Shown piece after piece: positions 1 to 11,859 of a stretch of DNA of 64,000 bases. Numbering within the stretch: position 1 is the first letter of the stretch; every line of letters starts with the position of its first letter. The DNA lies in the NCBI GenBank assembly GCA_008711295.1, contig VUYV01000398.1, positions 23,295 to 87,294 on the forward strand, given 5' to 3'. The position numbers were made by a program, and so were the translations under genes. The notes beneath the pieces are model-generated. The model saw nothing but the letters and a program-made list of their open reading frames with translations, was not told the origin of the DNA and did no database searches. This stretch comes from Anarhynchus alexandrinus (taxonomy: Eukaryota > Chordata > Aves > Charadriiformes > Charadriidae).

Positions 1-535
1 GGTCATGTCCAGGAGCTCCTTATTCATCCATGCAGGCCTCCTGGCTTTTCTGCCTGCCTTCCTCTTTGTAGGGATGCACTGGTTCTGAGCTTGGAGGAGG
101 TGGTCCTTGAATATTAACCAACTTTCTTGGGCCCCTCTTCCCTCCAGCACTTCATCCCACGGCACCATACCAGTCAGATTCTTCAAGAGGCCAAAGTCAG
201 CTTTCCCAAAGTCCAGGGTCGCTAGCCTGCTGTGTACCTTCCTCACTGCCTTGAGGATTTTGAACTCGACCATTTCATGGTCACTACAGCCCATGCTGCC
301 CATGAGTTTGACACTGTCTACCAGCCCCTCCCTGTTGGTAAGCACAAGGTCCAGCATAGCTCCTTTCCTCCTTGGTTCCTCAACCATTTGGAGAAAGAAG
401 TTGTCCTCAATGCAATCCAAGAACCTCCTGGATTGCCTATGCTTGGCTGTGTTGCCTTTCCAACAGATGTCAGGGTGGTTGAAGTCACCCATGAGCACCA
501 GGGTCTGCGAACGTGATGCCACCCCAGTCTATAAA
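1..535 (-). mobile_element. CR1 LINE fragment, ORF2 endonuclease part, antisense
   Basis: Read on the minus strand, this stretch encodes a non-LTR retrotransposon endonuclease. The clearest part is the peptide GDFNHPDICWKGNTA near 430-490, followed by a conserved block containing CSDHEMVEFKIL near 260-300. This matches the apurinic-type endonuclease domain of chicken-repeat-1 (CR1) elements. Only part of the domain is present: the element continues past the left edge of the window, and host sequence resumes by about 535. No intact start or full-length ORF is present. It lies upstream of the first visible zonadhesin-like exon, either in an intron of that gene or at its edge. Confidence 0.8.
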
Positions 536-736
536 TCTGTCTATAAATGAGATCAGTGAATATCAGGAATAAGAGCACAGCATACAAACAGCTTTGATGA
601 TGCATTTCCTAACTTTGGAGAGCTTTACTTACAATTTCAGTACTATTATACATGTATGCACATCTCTGTGTATGTGTGTTCATCGTATTGCCTCCTACAA
701 AATGGTAACATCCTCTGGTTATCAAAGGGCATTGTG

Positions 737-758
737 TAAGTAAGTAAGTAAGTAAGTA
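737..758. repeat. (TAAG)n microsatellite
   Basis: About five tandem TAAG units lie 45 bp upstream of the splice acceptor of the first visible zonadhesin-like exon. Nothing suggests a function. Confidence 0.85.
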
Positions 759-802
759 ATACACAGCAGCCTGCTATAACTGGACTATCCCTATTTTTAC
801 AG

Positions 803-3457
803 GTATGTCATGTCCTGCCAACAGCAACTACAGCTCATGCATGTCTGCATGCCCAGCATCCTGCAACGACTTGACCAGCCCCTCGGAGTGCGAATCACCT
901 TGTGTTGAAGGCTGTGAATGTCTCCCTGGCTATGTTCTTAGTGGTTCTGACTGCGTGCCTTACAAACAATGTGGCTGCACATACCTTAACAAATATTATG
1001 AGGTACAGTCTCTCTGTGGGTCAGACAGCTCCTGCAGCATCAAAAAATATTTTCTTCTGCTACTTATTTTGAGGATCTCCTCATTCTCCCCAGCACGTAA
1101 TTTTGTGTTAGAAACAAAGAGCAATTGTTTAATCAAATTTTGGTGTCTGGAGGAAGGGAATAGAGAGCAGATCACTTGGTCTGCCTCTGAAACTCTGCCT
1201 GCCAGAACACTCAAGGCAGGCACTTGGAGAAAGTATATGATTACACTCTGACATCCATGTTAATTCTTCACCTTTATTAAAAAAAAGAATAGCCTCATAG
1301 GCTCTAAAGTTTACAACACGTCAGTTACAGAGAAACTCTGTCAGTCACTGTGGTACCTCTCCTCTCAGTGAAGAGTGGTATAAGCAGGGTTGAGAGTCTG
1401 TAGAGTTGCTATGACATGAAGAGAGCCCCAAGCAAGGCTGGATTCTGAGGAATGTGGAGAATCCGCCGTTGTCACTGCAGGATAGAACAGCTTCATAATC
1501 TCATAGATTCTTGTTTCAGCACTAGAGATTTGGTACAGAAAAGGCCTAAGCCAGTAAAGATTGTTTTATGGGAGGAGGCAGACACTTGCTATAAACAGGT
1601 GGCACTTGCCAGAAAAATGACACATAGCCTTTCCACATTGCCTTGGAGGCATGATGTGTTGCATGTGCCACTCTCTCTTATCTCCAGCAACCGTTAAGAC
1701 ATTGTTGGCTGCACATGTACTCTGACTTGGGGCTAGGATCTCATACCCCAAACTCTTCTTTTGCCTTCTTTCTTCAACCATCCTTGAGTTTCAAAGAGCT
1801 GGATTAGTAAACTGCTTGCTTTCTTTTTTGTACAATCTACTAAGAAAAAAAAAAAAAATCTGCCCTGTTGCCATGCATCAGGAAGGCATCAGACAGAGTA
1901 GCATGGGGCCCCACCGCTCCACTCATGGTTTTTCTGGCTGATTTTAGTTGATATTTTTAAATATTTAACTGCTGTCTTCCAGATTGGAGAAATATTTACC
2001 ACTGATGACTGCTCTCAGAGATGCCAGTGTACAGAAAGCTCCACTGTCTCCTGCTCTAACATAGTGTGTGGATCTGGTGAAATCTGTGGCATTTCAAACT
2101 ACAGTCGTGGATGCTACAGGAGTGAGTCAACCACTATCACATTGTCTTTGATGCTAAGAAGTCTTGACTTACTGCTTATAGGACATCACTGGGTTGGGAT
2201 AGCTGCAACAGAGTGTGTACAGAAGAAAAGCATACCAGGGATCTTGCTCTGATGTTTCCTCATAGAAACAGTGTTTCTTTCCCTTATTCCTGATGTCACG
2301 TACAAATAACGGGCCTTAAAATACAGGGAATGTCCAGCATTAGGAGTCAGTGTAATCTAAGCAAGAACAGTTCTCTCAGGGTGGGATTATCAGACGGTCT
2401 GAAGTGTTTCTCCTTCCTTTTCGCTAGGTGGACCATGTATGCCAAGTCCTTGTAAGAATGATGGAGTTTGCTCTGAAATTATCAACAGCACCTCTCTCTC
2501 CTTCCACTGCGAGTGTTCAGAACTGTACACGGGACCAAGCTGCGAGATTGAAAAGATAGGTAATAAAACTATTTTTGATTTCACTGTCTGCATTACACAC
2601 ATGGCTTTCAAACATTGGTGTCATTGTGGAGAAGTCTGATCTTCCTCTTCATGTAAATTAGTAACTCAATGAGTAAGAGCCTGTGGTCATCCAAGCAGAA
2701 AGAAGTGGTCACATGCCCCAGCGGCGAGGTGTTAGAAGGTATGACAGCAGGGCTCTGTAGACAATACAGGACCTGGGTCTGAAACCACTCCAGAAAGCTA
2801 CATTGATCAGAGAATACAGTATAAACCAAGCAGATAGGCAAGGATTGAGAAAAAATTTGTCTTCACAGTATGGTTAGCTTTCACTGACAGGGCTCTTATT
2901 TCTTCTTCAGTTCAAGAACCTTCCACAGAGGATTCTAAGGACCACACAGTTGCCATCGTTGTTGGAGTTGTGGCAGGCATAGTTGTTATCGTCATTCTCG
3001 TCTCCTCTGCAGTGTACCTGTACAGGTAAGGCTTTTCCCAGCTTTGGTCCGTTCAACAGAGTCAAGACACATATACCCCTTTTAACACCTGTAAACCTCA
3101 AAACTCCCATTAGTCACATGCCTGCAGGGACAGAAAGGAACCACAGCATTCAGGATCTCATTTGAAGAATGCGAGGGAAAACTTAACTTTTTCTCAGAAA
3201 TGAACATATGCCATTTCCTTTACACAGGGCATATGCATTCATGCTCACACCATTGTTTGACCTCTCACTACAGATAAGAATAGATATGAAAAATGGTTGT
3301 TCTTTTTTTTTCTCCATTGTACAGAAGGAAGAGAAAGACAGATACAGCAGTGATATCAAGGGATTCTTCTTTGAAATGGTCCAGGGATGCATTGGATGAC
3401 AGAGTACATGAGCAAGATTATGGCTGCATCATGAACACTGCATTTGATCAAAATTAA
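803..3457 (+). CDS. Zonadhesin-like membrane protein, 3' end (five exons, partial)
   Basis: Five coding exons join in phase with GT-AG borders: 803-1002, 1983-2121, 2428-2559, 2911-3025 and 3325-3457 (stop TAA at 3455-3457). Exon 1 is a cysteine-rich TIL (trypsin-inhibitor-like) module, from SCPANSNYSSCMSACPASC to the CECLPGYVLSG segment. Exon 2 is a further cysteine-rich module of the type that follows TIL in von Willebrand D assemblies (CSQRCQC, VCGSGEICG). Exon 3 is one EGF-like domain (CMPSPCKNDGVC, then CECSELYTGPSC). Exon 4 has a short stalk and a single transmembrane helix (about 23 hydrophobic residues, AIVVGVVAGIVVIVILVSSA). Exon 5 is a basic RKRK stop-transfer and a tail of about 44 residues ending in AFDQN. 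The order TIL, EGF, helix, short tail matches the C-terminus of zonadhesin, a sperm adhesion protein binding the egg coat. An FCGBP- or tectorin-like paralogue is possible, but those do not normally end in EGF plus a helix. The 5' exons lie outside the window. Confidence 0.75.
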
Positions 3458-3565
3458 TACCAAAATACATACCTATACTTAGCAATGTTTTTCCAATTCA
3501 TTTGTATTATTTTCTGCTCTTTTATTTTAATAGTATTTCTAGTACTCTGAGAAGAAATAATAATT

Positions 3566-3571
3566 AATAAA
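3566..3571 (+). promoter_or_regulatory. Probable polyadenylation signal of the zonadhesin-like gene
   Basis: A canonical AATAAA lies about 110 bp after the TAA stop, in an AT-rich 3' UTR. It is the first such hexamer downstream of the stop. Confidence 0.6.
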
Positions 3572-5640
3572 TCATTGCATTTGCTGAAAACCTTTGAAAT
3601 TGTTCATCTGAAATCTCTTCCAGATCTCATGTTGTAGACCCAAATTGAAATATGTCCTAAATCACATTAGAGACTGTGTTGTCTTCAGAGGCTGTTTGAA
3701 AAACACAAAGTCGAGACAGAATTTGCCAGCACGAGTGTGTTGCACACCATCCCATACATACCTCGGGTAGCTCCACAACCCGGAGACTGATGAGGTCAGA
3801 ATTAACTATAGCATCCCAGGCAAGTGTTCATCAGATCACCTTTCCCAAATCCTTCCAGGGGAAGGGGATCAGCTGGCTGAGCTGGACACAGTTCTTGCTC
3901 CTTTTCTGGCAAGGCATGTCCAGCTGGGGAGAGAAATATGTAAGACGACACAGACCTCATTTGGTGACAGGGGTAGTAAAAAAGATGACCTTCATTGCCA
4001 CCCTTGCGTGTGCTGGACTGAAAGAAGTGATTGTTTGAAGGAGGGCTGCCTCCTTGCTGTCAGGGTGAAGTGGACAAGAAGTAGGGTTGCCATCAGCCCC
4101 TGGTCTGTGGGTGCTAAGCAAGAGCATAACTTAACAACAACTTTCTGAAGAATGAGATCCTGTCATAAGTTCTCCTTGGGGTGTTTGCAAACTCTGAAGC
4201 TGCCACATGGTGCTGAACACAGGTAGAGATCTGCATTGCTCAGTCCCCGACCATGCTAAGGACACCCCTACAGCAGATCAAAGGCATTTGTGGCAAGGCC
4301 TGATAACACGCAGTGTGCGAGACACCCACCCCATGACAGACCCCTCACAAGGCTCAGGGGAGTGAGGCACTGCCTGGGCCTTGTATGAACCCTGAATGAA
4401 TTTTCAGTGCCACGAGTGAAGCTTTGAGACATAAGGAATGCACCATTAAGGTTTCTCTGATGCTTTTCCAGTTCTTTGCAGGTTCACTTCTCATTACAGT
4501 GAGGAACAGTGTGGGCTTCCCATTGTTTCTGCCATAATCCTGGTTATTCTCTACTTACCTTTTCTCCTTTCACTTGTATCCGTAAACTCATGTGTGGTGT
4601 TAGCCAAAAAAAAGTATTTGTAACCTCCATGAACAGTTAGGTAAATAAAAGGCATTTTACTCTGGTCCATGCCAGCTGTCCCTACATGCACAGCACAGCT
4701 ATTTTGGGGAGGATGTGAATGGAAGGGAGCTTTCAGCCTCGCTAAATAATGAAAATGAATCAGCGTGACAGACGTACTCGTGCGCAAATGAACTGTCAAC
4801 CTTATGCTGGAATTTCACCGCAATTACAGAAGCATTTTTCCTGGCTGTTCAACGGGAGCTTCTTGTTGCACTCCCACGCTTGCCAACAGCGCAGTTCTGT
4901 GAACGTTGAGCGGGACTTACCACGCTCACCTCCCTGTGCAGTCGGTGGGAGCACAGGCCAGTCCCTCCCCTGCAGGACCCCAGCCCGGGGTCTCCCAACC
5001 AACAGGGCTCAGCTGTGCCCAGATAAAGCAGATTTGTGGATTTCCATGTATATGCACTTTTTTTCTCCAGTACCCCAAGAATTGCCTTGGGTTTCCACTG
5101 CAAAACTTTGCAAATACTTGAGACTTGAAACAGGGGGTGGATACAGAAAGCAGAATTGCAATTCAGTGCTCCACTGAATCAACTGTTTCCCGTCAACAGA
5201 AGCCAGAAAGACCACAAATCTTCCACTGCTCTGATCTTTTAAATCAACTGGCTTGCTCACCTGACTTTTGAAAGGCTGGGCTTTACATACACCGCTTAGT
5301 TCAACTCACGCAGAGGGCAGTTTCGTGGTTAGTGCATCCTTCTTTTTCAGCATACTGTGCCAGCAGTAGCCAGGGAGAGAGCCGTAACCTGCTCACCTGC
5401 GCTCAGGCTGCTTGTGCTGCCCACCCCTCAGCCCAGAGGGCTCCTCTCACGTCCTGAAGGAAACTCCTGGGCCACAACACGAAAAACACATGCAAAGCCA
5501 TCCTAGAAATCTCTTTGCCCTCAAACGGCCATTGGGATTTACCCTCAGCTCCACCTCCTGTGCTACCCTTTGCCAGCAAAGTAGCGGAGTGGCGGCTCCG
5601 CGCTGCTCTTCGCTCAGGAAAGTTTCCCCGGTGGGGGATG
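3572..5640. other. Intergenic stretch, no gene seen
   Basis: I see no supported exon, RNA gene or clear transposon here. The open frames are short, overlap on both strands and show no recognisable domain. GC content rises from about 5,580 onward, leading into the copy of the PLAAT1 promoter region. Confidence 0.5.
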
Positions 5641-5855
5641 CCCGCCCGGGCAAGGCGGCTGCCCCCGCTCCGCGCCGCCGCGGCTCTCCCACACCCGACG
5701 GGCCGTTTCAGCAACACCTTCTTGAGCGGGACCTCCGCCGGCGGAGCACGAGTGGCTGCTGGGCAGGCAGAGGCAGGCAAGCAGAGGCAGGTAGGCAGGC
5801 AGGCAGGCAGGCAGGGGCGGGCAGGAGGGCAGGCACTCCCGTCGGACCACGCAAG
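5641..5855 (+). repeat. Copy of PLAAT1 promoter segment (left direct repeat)
   Basis: This GC-rich segment repeats 14544-14755, the region immediately upstream of the PLAAT1 first exon. The match begins at the shared CGCCCGGGCAAGG and ends at GGACCACGCAAGCA. The copies differ by a couple of substitutions near the start and by the length and order of a (GGCA)n tract: 5764-5820 here, 14664-14710 in the other. That is the kind of difference expected between two alleles. At 5856 the sequence switches abruptly to ATP13A4 intron DNA. Confidence 0.85.
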
Positions 5856-8800
5856 CAACTTTGGTGATACGAACTGTAGAGTCGGATGCTATTTCAGAGC
5901 AATATCATATGAGCAACAGCAGCCTCATGGCCCTGATGCAGCCCCATGAGGACTAGCAAGCCCAGCTTGCCAGTTGTCAGCCAGGTCCCACTGAACCCCT
6001 TGCTAATTCATAGCACTTGTGGGTGACCCAACATTTGAATGTGGCAGTTGAATATTTTTCCACCCTTCTTCCAGCAGGTATCGATGCCCCTTGGACTGCT
6101 GTGATCAGGTCACGCACTCCCAGCCCACAGTAATGGCAATGACAGCCAGAATTTCACTTTGTGCCAGGTTTGAAATGTCTTTGGGTAGTGGGGGCATGGA
6201 CGAATTTGGTGTGCCCAGAGTCATGGCTGGGGAAGTTGTCCCCATGTGGAGACCCACAAGTGCTCTCTGCCACCGAGGCTGGGCCATGCCCTGCAGGTCC
6301 ACAGCAGCTCACTGCTTTTTGCCCTTCATCCTTGGGGGGACGGTGCACGGATGATGTGCATGAACTGTGGCAAGGCAGGTGGCCCAGAGTAAATCCATAC
6401 ACGAATTTCCTTCACTGTTTTTGTCATGTATCAAAATTTTAGAGGATTCATCACATACTGGTGATACACAATGGTGCTTCTTCCTTACCTAACCTTGTCC
6501 ATGTGCCTGAGACTCTTCTTTTTTGAGCCTTTTTTTCCAGCAGAGAGAGATAGCTGCTCTCCCAAAGCCCTCGTTTTGCAGCAAGTCCTGTTCCTGGACC
6601 TCCACTGCCCGGCTAGGCAGGACTCACCCCCCTTCTAATTCCCCTTTTTCTTTTGGAAGGGATCAAGTTTTATCACTGGGCTTTTTCCCCAGTTTTGGGG
6701 GTCCCTACAACCAATCTACCCCCTGCCATTAATTATCCAGCTTTTCACATCTTTGTTATTCCTCGAAGCCCCGTGTGCCTTTTCTTCCCTGCTGGGTAAT
6801 ACCACTAAAGATAAAAACCTACGGGGAACACAGTGAACTGATAAAAGATTGGCACGAAACACTTACCCAAAACAGCAGAGCAGTACCGACAAACTGAATC
6901 AGGCCGTAAAGGGTCAGGTATTTAACCACAGCGAAGGAAGCAACCAAAGCAGCTCGACCTTCCCTGCTCAAAACACAAAGCAAAGCTAAACTCTCCCCTT
7001 ACAACAACAGCACTATGGGGTTTAGTGCTACAGATGATTTCTGCTTCTCAGGAGGGCAACTCCTTTTGTTTAGGATCTCTAAGAAGAATAGAAAACAGTT
7101 AAAATTCCACAGACAAATATTTTGGCCTTAAGATACTACAGAGCCGCTTAACTACCCTTCATCTGCAGCGCTTTGTTTCTTTGGTTTTATTCTGCAGCTA
7201 CAATTTTAATACCTGGATTACGCTGCTGTCGCTTTTTCATTACTAATTTGCTCAACAGTTCTGGGAGCCAAGCACATGTCTACACAAACAAGTCATAGTC
7301 TTTGCATACATTTGGTTAAATGGCATTATTACTGGCTGCTCCATGACTGTGTGCAGCATACAGATATCAGTACTTTAAATGACACCCAGTTCTATTCTGC
7401 GGTCACTGTTATGCCTGCCCTTTCATGCCACTCTCATACTGCACCTGTTCCAAAAATAGCAGCAATCATGGGCAATGCTCTCCTAAAGCCAGAAAAATCC
7501 TCCCAGCACTGGAATCGGAGAATCAAAACCCCTCTGCTGCATTTTATACAGTTCCTGAGGAATTAGGTTTGGTTTAACAGTGTGTTTGAGGGTAGTGCAT
7601 GCCCACTCGCGACCCCCCCACTGAGCTGAGAGTGGGCGGCAGCACCCTGACACTGCCCCGGGGCAACATCCACAAACTCACCTGATCAGCTCTGGCACAC
7701 ACTGGATGTCAGGGATTTGGGAAGTGAAAGGCGAGGCCACGGATGCCTCCTGCTCTGACAGTGATATCCCTGCATGGGCCATTTTCAAAGCCTGAAATCC
7801 ACAGGAGTAAAAGAAGATGGAGAGACATCCACCCCTCCCACCCCCAGTACGTTTACTGGTGCTTTACAAGTTTTGCTTCAAGTGTCTTTTGTAATTGATC
7901 TTCCTCTATTCTGTGGCTCAGCCAATCTCATTTTCCAGACATCTTCCCTTCACTGGAGCTTAAATATTTCTTTTGTTCATTTAATCCCATTATACCTATT
8001 TACAGTCCTTTGAACTACCCTATATGCTCTTTCCTGCCCTGGAGTTTGTGCATACCTCTCCTGTTAAACAGTCTCCTAAAGTATTTAAATTACCATTTTA
8101 TCCTCTTCTATTCCTTTCAATCTCCTGTTCATATTCATTTTATTGCTGTCTTACAAGCTCCTTGTCACCTCTGGTTTAGTGCTCAGGTGTAGGTTATGGA
8201 CAACTTTTTCAAAGCAAGCTAATGCTTTATTATAAAATTATATTATGATAACATTATTATAATAATATGATAGGTATCAATTGGGTTTTTTATGGCTAAG
8301 ACCCTCAAATTTACAGTTGTAAATTTGTACAAATGTGTAAGAAAATGTCCCTTGCCCCTATTTCGGGGGGGGTGGGGGTGGTGAGGGAAATCAAATCAGT
8401 AATCCTCTATTATCATATATGTTAGTATATAAAAAAAAAGCATGTAGATAGTGTTTTACAGGGACACACTGACTGAGTGTCCCCACAGGCTACCTCAGGA
8501 AATGCTAGTGACAAGTGGTGTTGGGCAGCCTCTTGTCACAGCACTCCTTAGGTTGAAAGAGGTGAAATTTAACAAGGGGAGATGAGCTCCTACATACCCC
8601 GCAGTCATTGGCACCATCACCACACATACCCACGTAGTAACTGGTGGAGGAAGAAGAAGGAAAACACATAAGTCTCTCATGTAGCTGTTTGATCCTGTGG
8701 TGGAGCACCCGCTGGCTTAGCACTTGCGGGGACATCAGAGCAGGGACTCATGTTGGCCCTGGAGAAGGCAGCAGCTGTTTCCAGAGAAATATGGGGAGAG

Positions 8801-9483
8801 GCTGGGGCAGAGTGCGCAGAGCAAAACTAGGATGATGTTTTGAAAGAGGCTGTAACAGGAAAGGGAACACAGCCACTTTATTCCAGTGTTTTCCCCTTGG
8901 TACCAGGGGCCACGGAAAGGGAGCATGGGGCACACGCTTACAGCAGCTCCTGCGGCTGCAGCTTGGCTTTTACTGGCATTTTCCCCTTGATGGTCTTTGT
9001 AGACACAAAGACACAGGAATTGCTGAAATAATACAGTAGCTCCCAAACCACCACACAGGATGTCCCTCTGAGATGACAGGGAACTTCATCCCCAGAGGAA
9101 GCACCTTGTAACAAATAATTAACTTGTTTCTTTTTCAGAAAGGTATCACGCCTTGTTTACACTTAGCAAGCGATAGCTACAATTAGTGCGAGTCCTGTTT
9201 GGGGGAAGAAACATTCCTTTGGGGGACATGAAAGAGCATCTTTGGGGTCAAACTCCCAACTGCGGCAGGTTGGTTTCAGCCAGGGCAGCACCAGCAGCCT
9301 TGCGGGAGTTGCTGGGGCTGGGGGCTATTTGTACACGTCAGGGTCTGCCGCTGTATTTTTATCTCAGCCTCCTTTAACGCCACCTTCTGTACTGCACCAG
9401 CGAGAAGCAGTGGCTGAGTCTGGGAGAGGGGTGCGGGTACTCCCGATGCAGAGGGATCCCCATAGGGGAACTGGGAGGAAGGC
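5856..9483 (-). repeat. Near-identical 3.6 kb duplicate of ATP13A4 intron/exon segment (copy A)
   Basis: This block matches 23621-27248 at a constant offset of 17,765 bases over 3,628 bp. I found only two substitutions (6031 A versus 23796 G; 6194 G versus 23959 A) and no indel. It includes copies of three ATP13A4 exons with their splice sites. Its left edge abuts a PLAAT1 promoter copy. Its right edge is an N at 9484 followed by a copy of the PLAAT1 3' flank. It is either a very recent duplication or an allele wrongly placed during assembly. Confidence 0.92.
6867..8640 (-). pseudogene. Orphan copies of ATP13A4 exons 22, 23 and 24
   Basis: Minus-strand copies of three exons lie here in gene order: 8598-8640 (carries [11 protein letters not shown], the phosphorylation-domain hinge motif), 7682-7791 (from [14 protein letters not shown] to ECVPELI-type sequence, here IQCVPELI) and 6867-6963 (a membrane segment starting [10 protein letters not shown]). 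Reading frames and splice sites are intact and the encoded peptides equal those of the main gene. No other ATP13A4 exon is nearby: PLAAT1 lies on the opposite strand to the right and the zonadhesin-like gene to the left. The copy therefore cannot make an ATPase. If real, it is a non-functional fragment; if an assembly error, it is not a separate locus at all. Confidence 0.88.
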
Positions 9484-9484
9484 N

Positions 9485-9553
9485 CTGAGAGCCTGTGCAA
9501 GGGGAAAGCCCCGGGTTCCCGGGCCGGGTCAGGGGCAGACAAGGCACACACTC
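9485..9553 (+). repeat. Copy of PLAAT1 3'-flank segment, left piece
   Basis: CTGAGAGCCTGTGCAAGGGG and the following bases repeat 16839-16907, just downstream of PLAAT1. The match is perfect for about 56 bases, then decays (ACACTCCATGTC here, ATGCTCCGTGTG there). A single N at 9484 sits exactly at the junction with the preceding ATP13A4 copy, which suggests a joined contig end. Confidence 0.8.
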
Positions 9554-9739
9554 CATGTCAGAGCCTGTGCCTGAACTCGGCTGCTCCTGTGAGGGAGGGA
9601 GGCAGGAAGGAAGGGCAGGTCTTGCAGAACACATTCCTCGGTGTTTTAAACTGGTGCTCAGGTTTTGGTGTGACAGGCCTTTGCTCGATTTTCTCCTGCC
9701 TGCAAAGCTTCCCTTTCCCTGGTTCCTCTGTTCCCCTTT

Positions 9740-10514
9740 GGGAGCAGCAGGCCCCCAGTTTGGGGAGGGGGGATCTTTTGTCTAGCCTGTTCTGGTAGAT
9801 GCCATTTATCATCTGCGTTCTTTGTGCTGCTAATAGTTCTAATGCCGATATCGCCAGCCACTATCCTGTGCCCATGTTGCCAGCCCATAAGCCTCTATAA
9901 TACTGTGAGGGGGCCACTCATCTTCCCCCCTCTTTGAGTTCCTCCTATGTGAACTCCCAGCCCAGCTGCCTGTGCTTGAGACAAGGGCATTATGTATCCA
10001 ATGTAACATATCCCTGACCAATTTGGGGGAAACCTTTGATGTGTGTTCTGCCCACAAATCCAATAATGCTCTTTAAGAGCCCAAGTGCCATTTTCAAATG
10101 GTCCTTTCCATTTCTCAACCCCTTTTGGTTTGTCGTTCTGGGCTCCCACATACCCAGCAATTACTTAGATTGAAATTTGTTGCTGTTTTCGTCTCCTAAG
10201 GCTACAAATTGATTATCTTTTTGGTTGAGGGATCATTACAAGGCTCATCAATACAAAGGCTTGGAGTCCACTAAGGTCTGGTATGGTTCTTCCCCCCCCA
10301 TCCCTCAATGCCTACTGGGTTGCTGCCAGCAGCAGAGGTAGTTTACAGATGGTGAATAAAGAAGCCGATGCAGTCTTGCCCTTAGCTTGACTCTTATTAC
10401 AGAGCCTCTCCTCTCGTGCACAATAAATAACAGAAATTCGTTTCTAGGTCTTCCACAGATCTCCTCTACCAGCACCCTCGACAATACCAGGAATATCCCT
10501 TTCCAGTGTCTCAT
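9740..10514 (-). pseudogene. ERV envelope remnant
   Basis: Weak envelope similarity is visible on the minus strand: NGTWALKEHYWICGQN and PPNWSGICYIGYI at about 10110-9985, then EAYGLATWAQDSGWRY and a later GIYQNRLDKR near 9800. These resemble the surface-to-transmembrane region of avian and mammalian gammaretroviral envelopes. Several frameshifts and a truncated end leave no complete protein. The start near 10514 is only a guess, from a hydrophobic leader-like stretch. Confidence 0.5.
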
Positions 10515-10689
10515 TTTCCACTTCTATTACAATCTTTACCATTGATTACATAGGGATATGATGCCTTAAAATTCCCTTTAGATTGACTCCCTAAAACTAG
10601 AATCTCCTACCATTTAGGTGTACACAATCCTGGATTTCTCGCCTTGCACTTTTACAACAAATGTAAACACCGCTTACTATTTCTCTCAG

Positions 10690-11300
10690 AATGATGTGTT
10701 ACCTTTCAAAGGTTTCCTTGAAGAGATTGGGTTATCCCCTGCAGATAATTTTTAAGATACGCATCATTAATCTCGGGGATTGGTACACCTTCCTGTGTTC
10801 CCAAATACGGGAGACCAAACAACACTTCATACGGACGCACTCCTAAATCTTTAACAATGCTAGAGGCAAGCATTTGGTCCATGGTAGCTTGGTTTCTGCC
10901 ATCAGTTTGCGACCCTGCCAGAGCTTTGAGGATGCCAGGGGGTGTGGCGTATCCCCAAGGCTGTGCATATCATCTGCAATATCCTCGAGGTGCAGTGGGT
11001 TCCCCTATCAGAATCTATCCTCTCTATTATCCCATATCGAGGGATAATTTGCTCTCTACACTGCATAAGGTAATCCACTATTACTAATAAATATTTCCAC
11101 CTTTGTACCTGTAATCTCTCCGAATGCTCTGAAATGGCCAAAGGGTTAGCATTCGTCCTCCATCAGGAACTTTTCTCATTACTTTCTTTCTTACTTTCTG
11201 GCAAATTAAACATTGGTCTGTTATCTGTTTAGCTACAGCATATACTCCCAAACATCCACGAATGTCTCAAAAATTGGTCACACAAAGCTTGAGTCCCTCA
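10690..11300 (-). pseudogene. ERV integrase remnant
   Basis: Minus-strand frames give a zinc-binding-like N-terminal part and then a catalytic-core part: YLLVIVDYLM, IIERIDSDRGTHCTS and GIRHTPWHPQSSGRV (about 11090-10905). A C-terminal piece follows, DLGVRPYEVLFGLPYLG, near 10850-10800. Frame changes and stops break the ORF into at least three segments. The DSDRGTHC and HPQSSG blocks are characteristic of gammaretroviral integrases. Confidence 0.72.
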
Positions 11301-11483
11301 ATGAGTTTTGGAATGTACACTAGACAGTATTTAACATTTGTCTCCCATCCCATAGGGCCCACTTGCCTTCCTGGGTTTTTACACACCCCATCTTTTGGAC
11401 GGATCTAAATTTTGCATTTCAGCATTTTTTTTCTAGAGCCACTTCTTTTGCCTGGTTTGTCACCAACCTGTTACCTCTGGCTT

Positions 11484-11830
11484 CTAGAGCATTCCCCTTC
11501 TGGTGCCCGGCCACGTGCACCACTGCAATTTCTTCTGGACTAATTCTTTTTCCCTAGAAGAGACTAACCCTCGTTCCTTCCACATTTTCTCAAAAATGTG
11601 AACCACCCCAAAGGCATACTTGGAATCTGTATATATTGTTCCGTTCTCCCCTTCCAATAGTTCTAGGGCCTGTTTCAATACGTATAGTTCACACGTCTGG
11701 GCCGACCAGCAATTAGGGAGACTTCCCTTTTCCATTACACCATTTTGTACCCGTTATGACACCTTCCATTTATGCACTGGCATGACACATCTATAAAGAT
11801 CCGCTTTCCCTCGGGTAAAGATCTTTCTTC
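11484..11830 (-). pseudogene. ERV RNase H remnant
   Basis: The minus strand reads GKRIFIDVSCQCINGRCHNGY near 11815-11755, the first RNase H block, then CELYVLKQALELLEGENGTI and YTDSKYAFGVVH near 11690-11590. The Asp-Ser-Lys-Tyr-Ala block is the usual active-site stretch of retroviral RNase H. A stop separates the first block from the rest. The domain abuts protease-side sequence because reverse transcriptase is deleted. Confidence 0.72.
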
Positions 11831-11859
11831 TAAATCTTCTCAAACTTTAGTCTGGTATT

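Noticed and set aside
5403..5858. Paired 151-codon frames on opposite strands
   Set aside because: Composition-driven frames in the GC-rich PLAAT1 promoter copy, with low-complexity Cys/Pro/Ala runs from the GGCA repeat.
8220..8275. AT-rich near-palindromic tract
   Set aside because: It occurs identically in the duplicate at about 25,985-26,040 and is simple AT-rich intron sequence; no sign of an origin or attachment site.
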